A DNA stretch of 64,000 nucleotides. Origin: Rhizopus arrhizus. Taxonomy: Eukaryota > Mucoromycota > Mucoromycetes > Mucorales > Rhizopodaceae. The DNA lies in NCBI GenBank assembly GCA_024220505.1, contig JAKZZE010000029.1:186001-250000 (forward strand), given 5' to 3'. Shown piece by piece: positions 28,588 to 41,598 of this stretch (position 1 is its first letter; every line of letters begins with the position of its first letter). The notes under the pieces were generated by a model. That model saw only the letters and a program-made list of their open reading frames with translations, was not told the DNA's origin and did no database searches. A program made the position numbers and the translations under genes.

Positions 28588-29645
28588 AAGAGTGCTGGTC
28601 ACCTTTTTGTAATAAATTTGCATTTGTCCATAACGGGTTATCTATACTCAATGATGCAACCATGCATCTCTTCTTATTTTCTGTCCATCCTCTCATTGGT
28701 TGATTTAAATTCAGAATTCTTTTTTTTTAAAAAAAAACAGGATCAAAAAGATAGATCTTCTTTATTTAGAAACCTGTTGATCTTCTTACATTCTTTGAGA
28801 ATCAACATCCCTTAAACTGTTTCAATTTTATAAAGACAGGAAACAATTGAACCCAGTGGCTATTCATTTCATCGATAACAAGCAGATTGCCTTGTATGGA
28901 AAAATGAGGGAATTACGATTCAAAAAGTTCCCGTGACAAGTCTTGATTCTCACACATTCCCATGATGCCTGTACGATGATGAACGAGGGAAATTGTCTAT
29001 TACGTCCAATCAGATCATTCTTTCCACTCTTGGACATGATCTTTGCTTGGGCAGAAAAGATCTCTTTTATTAAAACCATCGTTCAGTCAAAACGACTCTT
29101 GCCATACATCCCCACAATGTGAACTCGCCTTTCTTCTCTCTTTCGCTTGACCTTGTCCAAAAAGAGGTTGGATCAATTCATCTCTCTGGTGGATCAACTC
29201 AAGCATCCCATGAGACATCCCACCCCTTGTCCGTTCAAGATGGACGGTGAATGCAAAGAGGGTGTAGACAGGGTCGATAAAGAAAAGGGAAGAGGGGATC
29301 ATTCGAATTGGATCAGTCCCTTCTTTACAAGTGGAAAGAAGCTGATCGATGGCGACCGCCTTCTTTTGATCGTATGAGCCCATCGGTTGCTCTAATTTAC
29401 AACCCAAAAGACACTCTGTAATTCAGAATTCAAAAGGCTCAGGCGGTACAGGATCAAAAGAGTCGGATTCAGTCCGATATCCTTGTACTGACAAAATCAG
29501 AAATCACCGCGTTCTTTACCAACCATCCTCTTCAACACAAAGGAATAGGATGTGAATCCATCGAACGCAAGCGTTGTTGGCAACTTAAGCTGACAAAACC
29601 CTCGGTGGATCATCCACAGTCAAAAAAGATGAGGGTGGAGTGGCT
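28588..29645 (+). pseudogene. coding-like relics downstream of F-box gene
   Basis: Protein-like fragments occur in changing plus-strand frames: LNPVAIHFIDNKQIALYGKM (about 28840), ending RELRFKKFP; SFFPLLDMIFAWAEKISFIK (about 29020); RLDQFISLVDQLKHPMRH (about 29165); and SDILVLTKSEITAFFTNHP followed by GIGCESIERKRCWQLKL (about 29475-29590). Stops and shifts between them prevent a convincing spliced model. They could be further exons of the F-box gene that I could not join, or the decayed rest of it. No family recognised. Confidence 0.35.
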
Positions 29646-29826
29646 GATGAAGAAAAAGTAGAGCCTGAAGGAACAAAAGAGGGGTGAAGAAAAGAATCCT
29701 GTTTTTCAAGAGCTGAAGTTAAAAGTGACAAATTTTGGGTGTCACATGCTTTTGGGGTTTGTACACTTTCCGGAAAAATAAAATAAAAACAATATTTTTT
29801 ATTTCTCTTCTTTTTTTTTAAAAAAT

Positions 29827-31528
29827 ATGAGTGAAAGGCTAAAGAGAGCATCATCTTATCAAAGATTAATTGAAAGATTAAAAAGAAATCCTTCAGAAAG
29901 ATTTGATCCCGAAGATTGGCCAAGACCAAAGACCTATCGACAAGTTTGGCATCATGCATTGAAAGGAGGAGCAAGTAAAGTGAGAGAGAGAGAGAGAGAG
30001 GGGAAAGAGAATGGAGTGACTGATATGAAGAAAACACAGGAGGATTCATTTTGGCTTATGGAGTGAGAGCAGGTGTCAATTTTTGTTTATATTTAATTCG
30101 TGTGATAAGAAAAAAGTAAATGGGATCAAGAAAGATAAAAAAAGTCCACTCATGTTGAAATAGGGCACCCATTGGAAAGATATTGGAAGCTTCACTAAAA
30201 AGTTTGGATGCATTCAGATTTGCAGCCATGTTTGGTTCATTTTCATTTCTGTGGAAATCAGTCAATAATGGCTTGCGTATTTATCGTAATAAGGATGACA
30301 GACTGAATGGATTGATCAGTGGTGCAGTAGCAGGTCTCAGTATCTTGTTTGAAAAAGAAGAGAGAAGGATTGATTTAGCACAACAATTGCTTGTGAGGTA
30401 AGGGAATGACATGTACCTTATTTTATCTGACCTTCAATTTCCTTAGAGCTTTACAAGCCATCTATAATGCAGGTAAAGCACGTAATATCTTTTACTTTAG
30501 AAATGGGGATGCCCTCTTGTTTGCCATCACTTGTGCTCAAGTACTTTATGCTTACACTGTAAGAATCCAAACTTCCTCTGCCACTCTCCCCTTCTTATTC
30601 TCTTCTTTAGATGAGACCAGACACACTCCCACCTGATTTTTACTCATTCATGGTCAAAACCGCACGTTGTCCAAAAGAATCACTGCTACTCAATAATGAA
30701 AACGTCCGTGGCTTTCCTGTCACTCCTCAACATGCGATCGAATCCATTCGACATCTAAGGCCTACACCCCATGCTTTAAAGACACTCAGTCAACTCCCTT
30801 TGGATGCACCGGCTATTCCTTGGTAAGCAGATCCTATCCAGCCATACGAAACTCAACCTTGTTCATAGTGAAGCACTTCATCCTTGGTTAGATGACTGTC
30901 ATCTGACGGCTGTAGAACGATTCATCAAGGTGTTCAAGAGCTTTTTACCTATTTATGGCACACTTCATTTTGTGCCCATGTTCTTACTTCGCACGCAACA
31001 TTTAAGAAAGGAGTAAGTCATCCTCACCTTCACACATCTCACTCACCTCTCCCCCTAGTCCCCTGACCATGCTATCCAAAACCACCAAGGCCACACTCAA
31101 GTCAGGTGCCTTCCTGGCCACCTTTGTCACCTTGTATCAATACCAAATCTGTATGCATCGTCAACTACTCAAAACAGGTCTCTTGGGTCGACTGAATTCT
31201 AAATATCTCTATGGTCTCGCCGGCTTCTTTTGTTCTTATCCTGCGATCTTTATCGAGGACAAAAAGAGACGAAGTGAACTAGCACTTTACGTGTTACCAA
31301 AGGCTGTCCAAAGTTTTTATTCGATTGCTTATTCTCATCAGTGGATATTCAAGCTCAAGTATTTTGAAGTCCTCATGGCAAGTACAGCGATGGGCATCAT
31401 CATGGTAAGCTCTCTCTTTCTCTTTTTATTTCCTAACCCGCTGTTCATAGTCATTTTATCAAGAAGAAGCAGACGTATTGTCTTCTTTTGTAAGAAAGAT
31501 CATGTTTCAATTCTTTCAAAAGAATTAA
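29827..31528 (+). CDS. TMEM135-like membrane protein
   Basis: Eight exons (29827-29974, 30040-30115, 30164-30397, 30447-30558, 30611-30822, 30869-31012, 31059-31404, 31451-31528) join to 449 codons with consistent phases. The order and content match fungal homologues of transmembrane protein 135: FILAYGVRAGVNFCLYLIR, DAFRFAAMFGSFSFLWKSVN, LNGLISGAVAGLSILFE, ALQAIYNAGK, DALLFAITCAQVLYAY, CEALHPWLDDCH, TLKSGAFLATFVTLYQY and YGLAGFFCSYPAIFIE. The glycine-rich helix pairs resemble the Tim17-like fold reported for this family. In animals TMEM135 acts on peroxisomes, mitochondria and lipid balance; the fungal role is not known to me. Intron 1 carries a 20-bp GA repeat. The last exon adds a short hydrophilic tail ending MFQFFQKN. 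Confidence 0.85.
29982..30001. repeat. GA microsatellite in TMEM135-like intron 1
   Basis: About ten GA units inside the first intron, close to its donor site. Confidence 0.85.
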
Positions 31529-32306
31529 AATGATATACCCCCCCCAAAATAAAAACCTCATCCTTTCTTTTCTCACCTTCCTTTTTTTTTATTCTCTCTC
31601 TCCAGATCCCCTTCTTTGACGCGTTTGATTCGCTCTTAGAAAGTCAACGCTTTCCAACATTGGATGCATCCAGCCTGATGATCAAAGCATACATGATTTC
31701 ATCAGGCCAGTCTGAAGCATCGATCAGACCTATCCAGTTCAAAAAGGACAAGCGTTCATGGATCGCAAGAATCTCAATCTTTTCTGCTTATCAAAGATGC
31801 AGAAGGGACCTTTGAGGCCTCTGTGCCGGATTCACAAGTAGATACACAGAAACCTGTGGAAAATGAACATGTCGCATGTTTTTCCCCTAAAGGTCTTGGC
31901 AAAAGGAAAGCAAGAGGAGGGGAGTGAGATATGATGCTGTGAAGTTCATGTAAATTAAATTCACTCTGCATCGTCTCTTGGTATATAAAAAAAAAACGGT
32001 TCATTTGAAAGAAAGGGAGAGCGTCATGAAATAAATCAAGAGTTATATGTATCGTTAGGAAAAGATTTCAATAGGAAATGAGAAAAGTATACTGTTGAGC
32101 CATGTATCTTTTATTCAAGCAAAGACATATGTGATTAAAATAGGAAAGAATGTGAAAATAGTTCATCTTTTGGTCTGATCTCTTTAATGAATCCTTTCTT
32201 CTTTACTATTGTTATAATTATTTTTACACCAGTCAATATGGTATTATCATTAATATTATATTCTTCAAAAATTATAAACTGTTTCTTTTTGCCAAAAAAG
32301 CAAAAT
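31529..32306. other. spacer with a possible lone exon
   Basis: After a pyrimidine-rich tract ending in CAG (about 31605) the plus strand reads IPFFDAFDSLLESQRFPTLD followed by SSLMIKAYMISSGQSE and FKKDKRSWIARISIF, then the frame breaks. This looks like part of a gene, but I could not attach it to the TMEM135-like gene or the F-box relics. The rest, to the RAX2 stop, is AT-rich and empty. Confidence 0.35.
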
Positions 32307-35300
32307 CTAAATAGCAGATGGTTTTCTTGTAGTAACATAATTACTTGGGAATAATCCAGATATGGCATTTCCGGAACCTTTTTCAATAATACATTGAGTT
32401 TTCTTTTTTCAGTTATCAACTATAAACTTACCATCATCTTTATAACCCATCCACCAAACATTATCTGTCATATCCGTTACAACAATAGGAGCATTTGCAC
32501 CAAATGCCAATTCACCAAATTCTTTTGCTTCAAATGGATATTTAGCATAAAAGACCTTTGGTGTTTCTTCACTTGCTGGTGCATCGTCACTTTGACGCAA
32601 GGCATTAGCCAAGAGGACACTAAAGGGTACCATGGAACCTGGATTAGAGAACCGTCTTTGTTGAACATCTGCCATGTCAACATTGGTTGCGGGTAACGCA
32701 GTTGAGAAGCCAAGCGCGGTCTGATCTCGAGGCTTCCATTCAGGAGGTGGAACATACGTACGCTTGCGACGCTTAAAGAATAAGAAGAGGAAACCAAGGG
32801 CAACTAGACAAAAGAGGATCGCCAAGGAAATCGCAATGGAGATCAAGATGACGGCTGGCACAGAGAGGTATCGCTTTCTAGTCGGTATCATAGAACAGCA
32901 GTCAGAGGTTGTAAGGAATTGACGAACTGTGCCTGGGGAACCTTCAGAAGTGGCAGTCAGGATGTAAGGATACCACTGTGTGCCATCATAAAGGGCTGCA
33001 CTGCTGCTGCTCTTGTTGTCAGTCATGATATGTCCCACAGCTATTAACATGCCATTGGAGTCGGACGGATATCGAGCCTCGCTTGGAGAAGATGAGATGG
33101 GTACAAATAATAATTGTCGAATGTCTGAAGAAGGATCAAGGTTGGTTTGGTTCAGTGGAATGAATTGATTGCCATCCCAGTGTCCAATATACGTATTATT
33201 TTGGTTCCTACACAAAATAAGTCACATTCTTCTCATATTATTATCTGCCTTGTGTTTTTACCTTCCGGAAATGATATATTGTCCTGAGCCTTGAGCGAGT
33301 AAAGATCGAGGTGCTGTTAAACTAGTAGATGACGCAGACCATATATGATTATTTAATTGAGCAATAGATGTAGCTGAATTATCCACCCTTAAGTCACCCA
33401 CAGCAATGATGGTTCCATTGTTTTCAACAGAAACATCGTTTACTGTACCAGTCAAACTGTTACCGCCAACCAATTTCCACTGAAGATTGTCGGTTGATAA
33501 GGAGCAAATGGATCCACAATTCAACAAACCAGCATAATTAAAGTCCCCACCTACAAAAACAGACTCTCTATTGGATCGAATCACATTCACTTGACCTGGA
33601 TTTCGATTGGCATCTTTTTTTAAAAAAAAAAGAATAATTAATAAAGCAAAATTAGTTTTTAATTTAATAAATTACCATATAAGCCATTGACATTGGATAG
33701 CGTGCGTTTTTCAAGGTTGTATACTGCTAAACCACTCATATTGTTTTGCCCAGTAAAGTTTCCACCCATAAATAATTGATTATCAACTATGAGCATGGTG
33801 GAGATATCACCTTGAATGTCTTGAAGCAAACCCTGCCAAGATCCTTGCTGATACAGAGCGACCTGATACTGTGTTTGGTTCAAATGAAACGAACCACTCA
33901 AGATGACCGCATCATCTTTCCAGAGGATGCCTGAATGAACAGTGGCATTTGGGTCTGTTTGGGTAATCAAGCTGGACCAACTGGTCGATTTTGATAAGGA
34001 AGCTGCATCGTTGGCTTGATAACTCTGGGCATTCTTGATATTTCCAAAGTATAAGAAGGCCGTAGAGTTGAGTGAAATTGTGTTTGAAATGGGCCCCAAT
34101 ATGAAGGAAGAAGAGGAAACCCACGAATTGTTGGCAAGATTCCATTGTGCATTGTTGTATGTAGCTTGACCGGAGGATAAGGACGTAAAGGGACCAGATA
34201 ATTGAATAGTTGTATTATCTGAACTGTACAAATGATCTACTATGTTGTTCACACCCTATTGTAGAAAGAAGAGGGGATGACATGTTACTAAATACGCTAC
34301 ATATTTTTTTTTACAAAGATATACTTTACTTGATTTGCAGAAGACCATGTATTTGCTTGAGTATCGTATACAGCAATATAATTCAAACCATTATTTTGCG
34401 CAATCAGAGTATCAGTAAAATTCCCTCCCAAAACAAGTTCTATTCGAAAAAAGATAGATCACACTTCAATTTTGTATTACCTTATAAAGCAAAAGGTAAA
34501 ACTTACTTGAATTTGCTATTAAAGAGGCTGCAACCATACCATTCAGTCCAGATTGCTTGAGTGGCATCAATTTCTGTTGTTGAACATCATAGGATACGAT
34601 GTTACTGTAATTACCATTTGTACTATTACCACTAAATTGACCACCAATATAGACAGTGTTATCATGAACACTCAAGGTACGTACGGTAGCACCAATCGGC
34701 AATTGATCTGCAATATATGGTAAGTATCTTTGTTGTAATTATTATTATTATTTTAAAACCTGGTAAAGCAGACCAAGATTGATTGGTTGGATGGTATTCT
34801 AAAATACTAGAAAGAGCCGGATAACTGCTGTTTCTTACAAACTCGATTGAATCTGCAATCACAGACACAGTGCCTGAGCTAGGTTGAGTGGCATTGTTTG
34901 GATCGACACGTAAGATAATGGAGGGTTGGAAGGAGCCTGTCGTGGGGCTCACAAAGCCGTTATAAATCAATGTTCTTTGATCCTCATAATTTTGTTGACT
35001 AAGCGAAAGTTGTGTTTGGTTTCCAGGTGTTAATTCGATTACGAGCTGAACAGTCGTACGTTGGTTACAATTACTGGTTCCTACACAGCCAGGTGTTGTT
35101 ACATATACTTCGTAGGTTCCCTGGGATGGAATGTATCTAAATATTTTTGATTAAAAACATTATACAAAAGAGTATGCTTTTTTTTACGGTTTATAAGTAA
35201 CAGAAAGATCTGTTGTGGAAAGCTCAGAGGCAGGAAAAGTAGATGTCAAGAAATTTTGATAAGTTCCATAAGCAAAAGTCTCTGCCCAATTACCAGTGGT

Positions 35301-36522
35301 TGTGGTTGTGGATGTTTGAGTACTCGAAGAGCAACTGCTGGTACTGTTATTACTGGATGACAAGTGAGGTTGAAGCGAAGTATCTGATCTAAATATTTGC
35401 ACACCGCCCAATCCACCTCGTGTACCGTACCAGGTGTCAATATTAATTCGGATGCCGTTAGCCGTTAAAGGAGAAGTGACGGTAAAATCCTGATAATCTG
35501 ACGTGTTGGATAAATAACAAGCCTCTGAACAGTTTTGAACTTGCTGGGTGATAGGGTCTGTATAAGAAAGTTGAAAATAATCATTTGATCCCAAGGCAAT
35601 GATACTAAATTGAAGGGTGCCTGAATCATTTTGGTGCGTGTTGGTTAATCGAAATAAAGAGGCTTGTATTGAAAATGGGAATTCAGCTTGCCAATATCCA
35701 GTGTTTCCGTTTTGCAAGAACCAAGGTGACTTTGAGCAAATAACGCTTGTTGGGTCAGAGTTATACCCGCCGTTCCCTGCAGTAATGGTCTAACAAAAAT
35801 GTTAGACTCTCCTTAAAAAATATGCATAGCTTTTTTTTTCCATTTTATATATTTATATATAAATTAAAACTTACAGCTAAAGATCCTAAATCAACAGATT
35901 GTTGATAAGATTGATTGGAATATTTGCCATCACCAATTGTATTAAACTGGCCAGCAAACCAGATAGCTTGCTGATTTGTAGGCATGATAGAGTATACAGG
36001 TCCATTAAACCCTTGCCAGGGTAAATGCGTCCACTGATTTTGATTCCATAAAGCCGCATACCCAAATTGTGTTGTACTATTGTAACCTACAGGTTTCATA
36101 AATTCTCCACCAACATAAACAGAATTATTCGTGCAATAAAGTGATCGTACTGGACCATCTAATCCTTGTTGAAGAGAAGTGAGTTGCAGTGATTCTATAT
36201 TGAGTTGAACGATATGATTGTATTGAGTATTATTGATGGTATTAAATTGACCTCCTAATATATAAGTTGTCTGGTCAAGTTGACAGTAAGTATCTATAGA
36301 TCCGTCAATTGTAGAAAATAGGGTAAAAAGGTTGTTATGATGTATGAAGAGTGCTGAAGTGTTGTCGGGTATCGATTCAGTTTGTCTGGCATCTTGAAAT
36401 GGGGATATACCAACGTAATCGCCAATGAAGCCTAATTGGCCAATGGTGTCTAGATTAAGGGTTGGTACCTCTACAGCCAGTATAGAGTAACATAATAATA
36501 ATATTAGCCATAATATTCTCAT
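32307..36522 (-). CDS. RAX2: RAX2-like polarity protein with C-terminal SH3
   Basis: Nine exons (36522-35875, 35789-35188, 35136-34760, 34707-34507, 34439-34330, 34255-33676, 33613-33262, 33207-32432, 32377-32307) join to 1238 codons. A signal peptide (MRILWLILLLCYSILAV) starts a large, Asn-rich extracellular part with kelch-like beta units of RAX2: VYVGGEFMKPVGY, IWFAGQFNTIGDG, VYIGGQFSGNST, LFMGGNFTGQN, VFVGGDFNYAGL. Dozens of NxS/T sites suggest heavy N-glycosylation. One membrane helix (VILISIAISLAILFCLVALG) is followed by FFKRRKRT and a cytoplasmic tail. The tail ends in a complete SH3 domain: FYAKYPFEAKEFGELAFG, NVWWMGYKDDG, then across the last intron GLFPSNYV. RAX2 marks cell poles and bud or branch sites. 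The last exon of 71 nt is essential for the SH3 end and easily missed. A TTG 18 nt upstream of the ATG is in frame, but the ATG is the sensible start. Confidence 0.9.
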
Positions 36523-38904
36523 GGCTTCTACCGCCCACAATTTGCTTCTCTTTATTTTTATAAAACGATATTGAAAAGTAAACCTGACAACTTCTAGTTA
36601 AAAAAATGTTGTCAAACACGAAGAAGGAAAAAAAAAAAAAAAAAAAGAAAAAAAAAAGGGCAATAAAAAAGAAAAAAAAAAAAACAGAGCAGTAAATTTT
36701 ATAGTTAGGAACTATTGCCATTTTAGGTAGCAAATCATTTTCTCTTTTTTTTTTTTACTCATTTCATTTGTAAAGAAAGTATATATTTACATGCTTTATG
36801 AATTTAGAATGCAGAGTATGAATCGAAGCTCATAATTTTAACAAAAAAACATGCGCTGTCTTGGTTGAAATAAAGACAAATCTGGATTTTATACATACTA
36901 TCAGTGTCAGTTTTCAACTTGTACTTTATAATAGATGTGAACATGATTTAAAACGGAATTGTGTTGATTGACAAGATTAAAACTTTTTTTCTTTTTTAAA
37001 AAATCAGACTGGGTCTAGTAAATCTTTTATGCAGTATTTGTATGCCATGCCAATGAAAATACGTGATGAAACAACTTGACAATGAACGCCACCTTATTAC
37101 CACTACTACTACTACTACTTGTAAATTATGAATATATATGTGATAAATTAACAGATAATTCTTGCTTTAATGATTTTTGTTCAAGGCAAAATAACTAAAA
37201 GTACATTGTGTCATGTCCTATTTCATAAATTTATTGAGCTCAATAGGTGCAAAGACAATCTAGTTTGACAGGCACCTACAAAAAAATTGACGCGATTAAA
37301 GTTCGCGCTGATACAAAGTAATCAAAAGGCAAAAGATCACTTGTTTGATATTGAATGCCTTACAAGACAGAGAGAGATAGAGAGAATGACAAACGTATAT
37401 TCGGAAGAAACAAATGTTTTACTTATAAATTGTATTAAAATTAATTTGTGGAACATTTGTAACCATTTGTCTGGAAGAGCATATTATATCAAAAGAAAGT
37501 CAAGACAATCATTTCAAAATTGCTTTTTATATTTTCTGCTGAGAGAGCACATTTTTACAACAAACATACATGTCTACTCACTCGGTTTCTGTTTAGTAAC
37601 TGTTTGTTATCAATGCTTTTTCTAGTATTCTAGAACAACGCGTTCAGCAGATAAGGTTCCTGTTTTTTTAATAGCGTAAGCAGCAGAAGAGTACCTGATA
37701 ACTTAATTATCCTTGACTATTTTGTATGATATTGTAAAAATGAAACCTCCTTACTGCGTGTGAATCCTACCTTGATTTCTCTCCTTTTTACTTTTTGCCG
37801 TACGAAATGAAAAAATGACGTGAAATAGGATTATGCTATCTTCACTCTTCGTTTCAATAAATGATATTCATATTAAATAAATTAACATGATGCAAATAAA
37901 AAAGTTACTTCTCCTTACCTTTCTTTAGCGATTTACTCCCTCTAACGGCAATATGACTATAACAGATTTAGTATACTTATTTAAGTTTAGATATACATCT
38001 CTTCTATTTTAATTTGGTTTTCATAGTCGCCTCTTTTTCTTTTCCCTCTAGAACTTACTTTTACAATTATGAAGGTTTGCTTTGGGCAATTACTTTGTTA
38101 TTTTTACTGCATAATATATGGTGCATTTCCAAATTCAAAAATAGAATGTACACTTGGTTTATCTTCGTTAAAAACTACATTTGGTATTGGTTGCCTTTTT
38201 TTGATGGTCCTACAAGTTTTTAATTAAAACTTTAAGATGGTAAAATTTCATTTGGAGCTTCAACTACCGTTCTCCCTTTTTTTTTTTTGGTTATACATTT
38301 AAATACCAAAAATTCGGTAAATTAAGTCTTTATTAGAAAAACTTTTTAATGCAAATTATCATCATAAAATTCCCTTCATGCTTTAACGTGCCTTTTACAG
38401 GCTTGAAACGGTACATTTATTCTTATTCCCTTTTATTATGTACGCTATAATAATAACTGACAAGCAAAGAAGAGTAATGCGTTAATATGCTTAAGGGTTA
38501 CTACTGAGTGTAACTAGGCTTTACATAAAGATTTATTCTGTATATACTAAACCCATATTTGTTTATAAAGTACAATCATTAATCCTTGGAATCTTTGTTT
38601 TACATTGTAGATAAATGCTAAGTAAGGAAATTTCCAACACTTTAAACACTTATTATTTATAAACTATTTATCGACAGTACATGTCATTTATTCACAAATG
38701 TTGCTTAATCTTATCCTTAATCATACTCTATCGAAATTCTTGTTTGATGAACTTGATAACAGGTGGAACAATGGCAAGCATGATAATTCTAAAAGTATCT
38801 TTTTCAATTATTTAAACTATCAAGTACTTTGTCTCAAGAGGAATATATAATTTTGTACAATTGACTGTTTTTATTTTCAATAAATTAAACTTTAACCCAT
38901 CTAA
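36523..38904. other. gene-poor AT-rich spacer
   Basis: No supported gene. Long A tracts lie just upstream of RAX2 (about 36629-36684). Open frames at 37287-37625 and 38014-38223 are low-complexity and carry no motif. A short run of ACT repeats lies near 37105. Confidence 0.5.
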
Positions 38905-39350
38905 AGATAGGAGGCAAAGAGCAAAGAGCAGGCGACATTATTATTGAAGAGCCTACTATAGAGTACGATGGTGTGGAGGAGAGTACTGCCATCGAGAACA
39001 ATAAGCCAGTAGCAAAAGGTACAACTACTGCCCACTTTGTAAGATCTATAAGTGAGCTCCTTGATATCATGAACATGGACGAAAGTCCTAGGGTAGTTAT
39101 CTTGTAATAGATTACTGTACTATTCATAAGTCTCATCCAATGATAAGAAAAATTGACATTAGAGGTTATAGAGTAATGTACTTATCTTCTTGTTCGCCAG
39201 AACTCAACCCAATTGAGCAGCTTTAGGCTGTAGCTAAAGAAAAGCTCAAACATCGTCGAATGAAAACTTATCGAGTTGAAGTGCTGATGATTGTAATCAA
39301 GTTCTTTATGACTTCTCTAGTCAAATCATTCACTGTTGTAATAAAACACC
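38905..39350 (+). pseudogene. decayed Tc1/mariner-type (DDE_3) transposase
   Basis: Plus-strand fragments match the C-terminal half of Tc1/mariner-like transposases. First comes KGTTTAHFVRSISELLDIMN, then, after a stop, DYCTIHKSHPMIRKI-like remains and RGYRVMYLSSCSPELNPIEQ followed by a TAG where a Trp is expected. The S.ELNPIEQ.W block is the region of the third catalytic acidic residue in this family. Stops and frame changes show that it is dead. The N-terminal half and terminal inverted repeats were not found. Confidence 0.7.
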
Positions 39351-39960
39351 CATGTGAGCATGCTTTTAAAATCATATTATGACATTTCATAACACCATAC
39401 CTTTTTAGAACATAAACCTTGCGAGAATTGGTATGATTAAAACAGTTTTATTGGTTTCAGCAAAGGACTTTTAATGGATATTTTGATCAGTGAATATATC
39501 ATCATTATGCAGTGCCATTACAAGATGACGGTCCAAGATTTTATGATCATCAAGTATGTTCTTAACATATTTATCATTAAGGTTTGATGAAAAAATATAA
39601 AGAACTTGACACATTCAGACGCTAATAACTTCTCGAGTCCTACCTACTATGTGTAACTACTATTCTATGTGAATCTAGGAAACAAGTATCTTCTATTGCA
39701 AGCTACTATATGGTGTAAGCTCATTATAGGCGCACTGCTATTATTCAGTTGTGGCTGTGTTCGAATAAATATACATAAATGGGATGGGAGTATTTCTTTT
39801 CAACATTTAAATCAAGTTCTGGAGACACTTTTTCTTTTTGTTCGTATATTTCACTCATGAAAAACATTGGAAAATGAAAGGAAAGCAAAAGGATACTTTA
39901 TTCTCTTCAAACCAAAAGAAGCTATCTAAGAGCGGAAACGGTAGGCTCCATATCTAATAA

Positions 39961-41598
39961 TGGATCGAAATGTCACTGACCACAAAATTGATACTGTGAT
40001 AGACTCGTTTGAACTAAATGTAGAAGATAACTCAGACGACGACCTCCAACCCGTTGTAGCAGCTAGAAAAAGAAAAAATAGGTTGCATTGTCAAACTTGA
40101 TGTAGGTAAACAGCTAGTCTAACGTATGAAACTCCATCATAGGTAGGGAAAATACTTTACAAAGTGGATCACAAAAGAGGCTCAAAGGCAAAGGAAAAGC
40201 TACAGATTCTGACGTTACTACTACAATTAGTGCTGGTATCTCTACAACAGATGAAACTATCATGTTCAATAAGATCACTCTTGATGACTATGTTCTTGAA
40301 AATAGCAGTAACGATTTTGATACACCTATCGTCAAAAGACCCTTTTTGAGTGAATCAACCAAGTCTGCTTTTCGTATCACCAAATCAACTTCTGTCAAGT
40401 CAAGTTTTTGTCCTGTGCCTGTTGACAAGGCAAGTGACATTAAAGATGGCCCTAAGAAGATAAGCAAGCGTGTGATGACAATTAAAGCGACTGTAAAAAA
40501 ATATTTGGAAATCAGCATACTTACAGCCATTGTATAGTTTGGTTCACACTATTGAATTTTCTCAAGATCCTAAATAGTTTGAGAAAGACTGGCAAACGCC
40601 CTAGCCTTTTCACCAGAAAATATCCTTTAGACCGATCATCTTCAAGTAGAACAAAAGTAGGAAAATCATAAAAAATTCACCACCTAGGTTATCGCTTTGG
40701 TCATTTAATACAGGTATTGCATTAAAACAAGTACAAAGCGACAACAATAAATGTACTAAACGAAATTTTTCATTTAGGTTAGTGTCATTTATTTTTCTAG
40801 AAACGACATTTGTTTTTTGCTAAAAGAGGTTTATTTTCTTTAAACCGACAAAATTTACCAGCCCCACTGAATAGCATTGATAAATGAAATAAGACAGTCC
40901 TAGAAAAAACTCACCTTATCGTTGTGCACTCTTATTTCTCGATCAGCCCACATATAATTAATCCTCATAAAAACCCTTTGAGTCATCAATATGCTTTCTT
41001 ACAAAGGAAATGGTTAGATTTAATTTGGTTAGAATATTTCATAAAGAATCTTATTCAGAAAACATCCAGGGCAATCAAGAGATTATTCACCGCATAAAAA
41101 TATTTATGTACGAACGTAGAGATATTGTTATATAATGTACATAACACACTATTTTGCGTAGTACAGCAAATTGCTATTGATCTCAAAGCTACAAATTATG
41201 AAAACCAGGAAGAGAAAATAAAACGAGGTGACATTGCATATATTGAAAGGAATATTAAATGAGTACAATGGCTAAAAAATTGTCTTCAGTTATTTCAAAC
41301 TAACACACGTTTATGTAACTATTTTTTTGAAGGGAAAGATAGCGAATGTATGTGTTGAAAAGTAAATATTGGATGATATAACTGGGCAACTTTCAGGAGC
41401 AGAAGTAAACCTCAAAGCCTTGCAGGTAATATCTCTTAAATTGAATGATGTGTTATTATGAAAGTGTAGTCTATGCAGCTTCATGACCTCGAATATTAAT
41501 CAATTCTAACAATCAATCTAAAATAGTATGCTGCTCCACCTGTACAATCATCAGTACCACAGAGATATCCAATTAAGAATATTCTTGTTCTTCATTAA
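39961..41598 (+). pseudogene. unrecognised gene or relic
   Basis: Protein-like segments: MDRNVTDHKIDTVIDSFELN with an acidic, then basic continuation (39961-40070); SGSQKRLKGKGKATDSDVTT followed by FNKITLDDYVLENSSNDFD and RVMTIKATVKKYLE (40160-40510); and near the end ITGQLSGAEVNLKALQ joined by a plausible intron to YAAPPVQSSVPQRYPIKNIL (41380-41598). A weak donor would be needed between the first two, and stops break the region 40540-41360. I do not recognise a family. It may be a transposon-borne gene or a decayed host gene. Confidence 0.3.
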
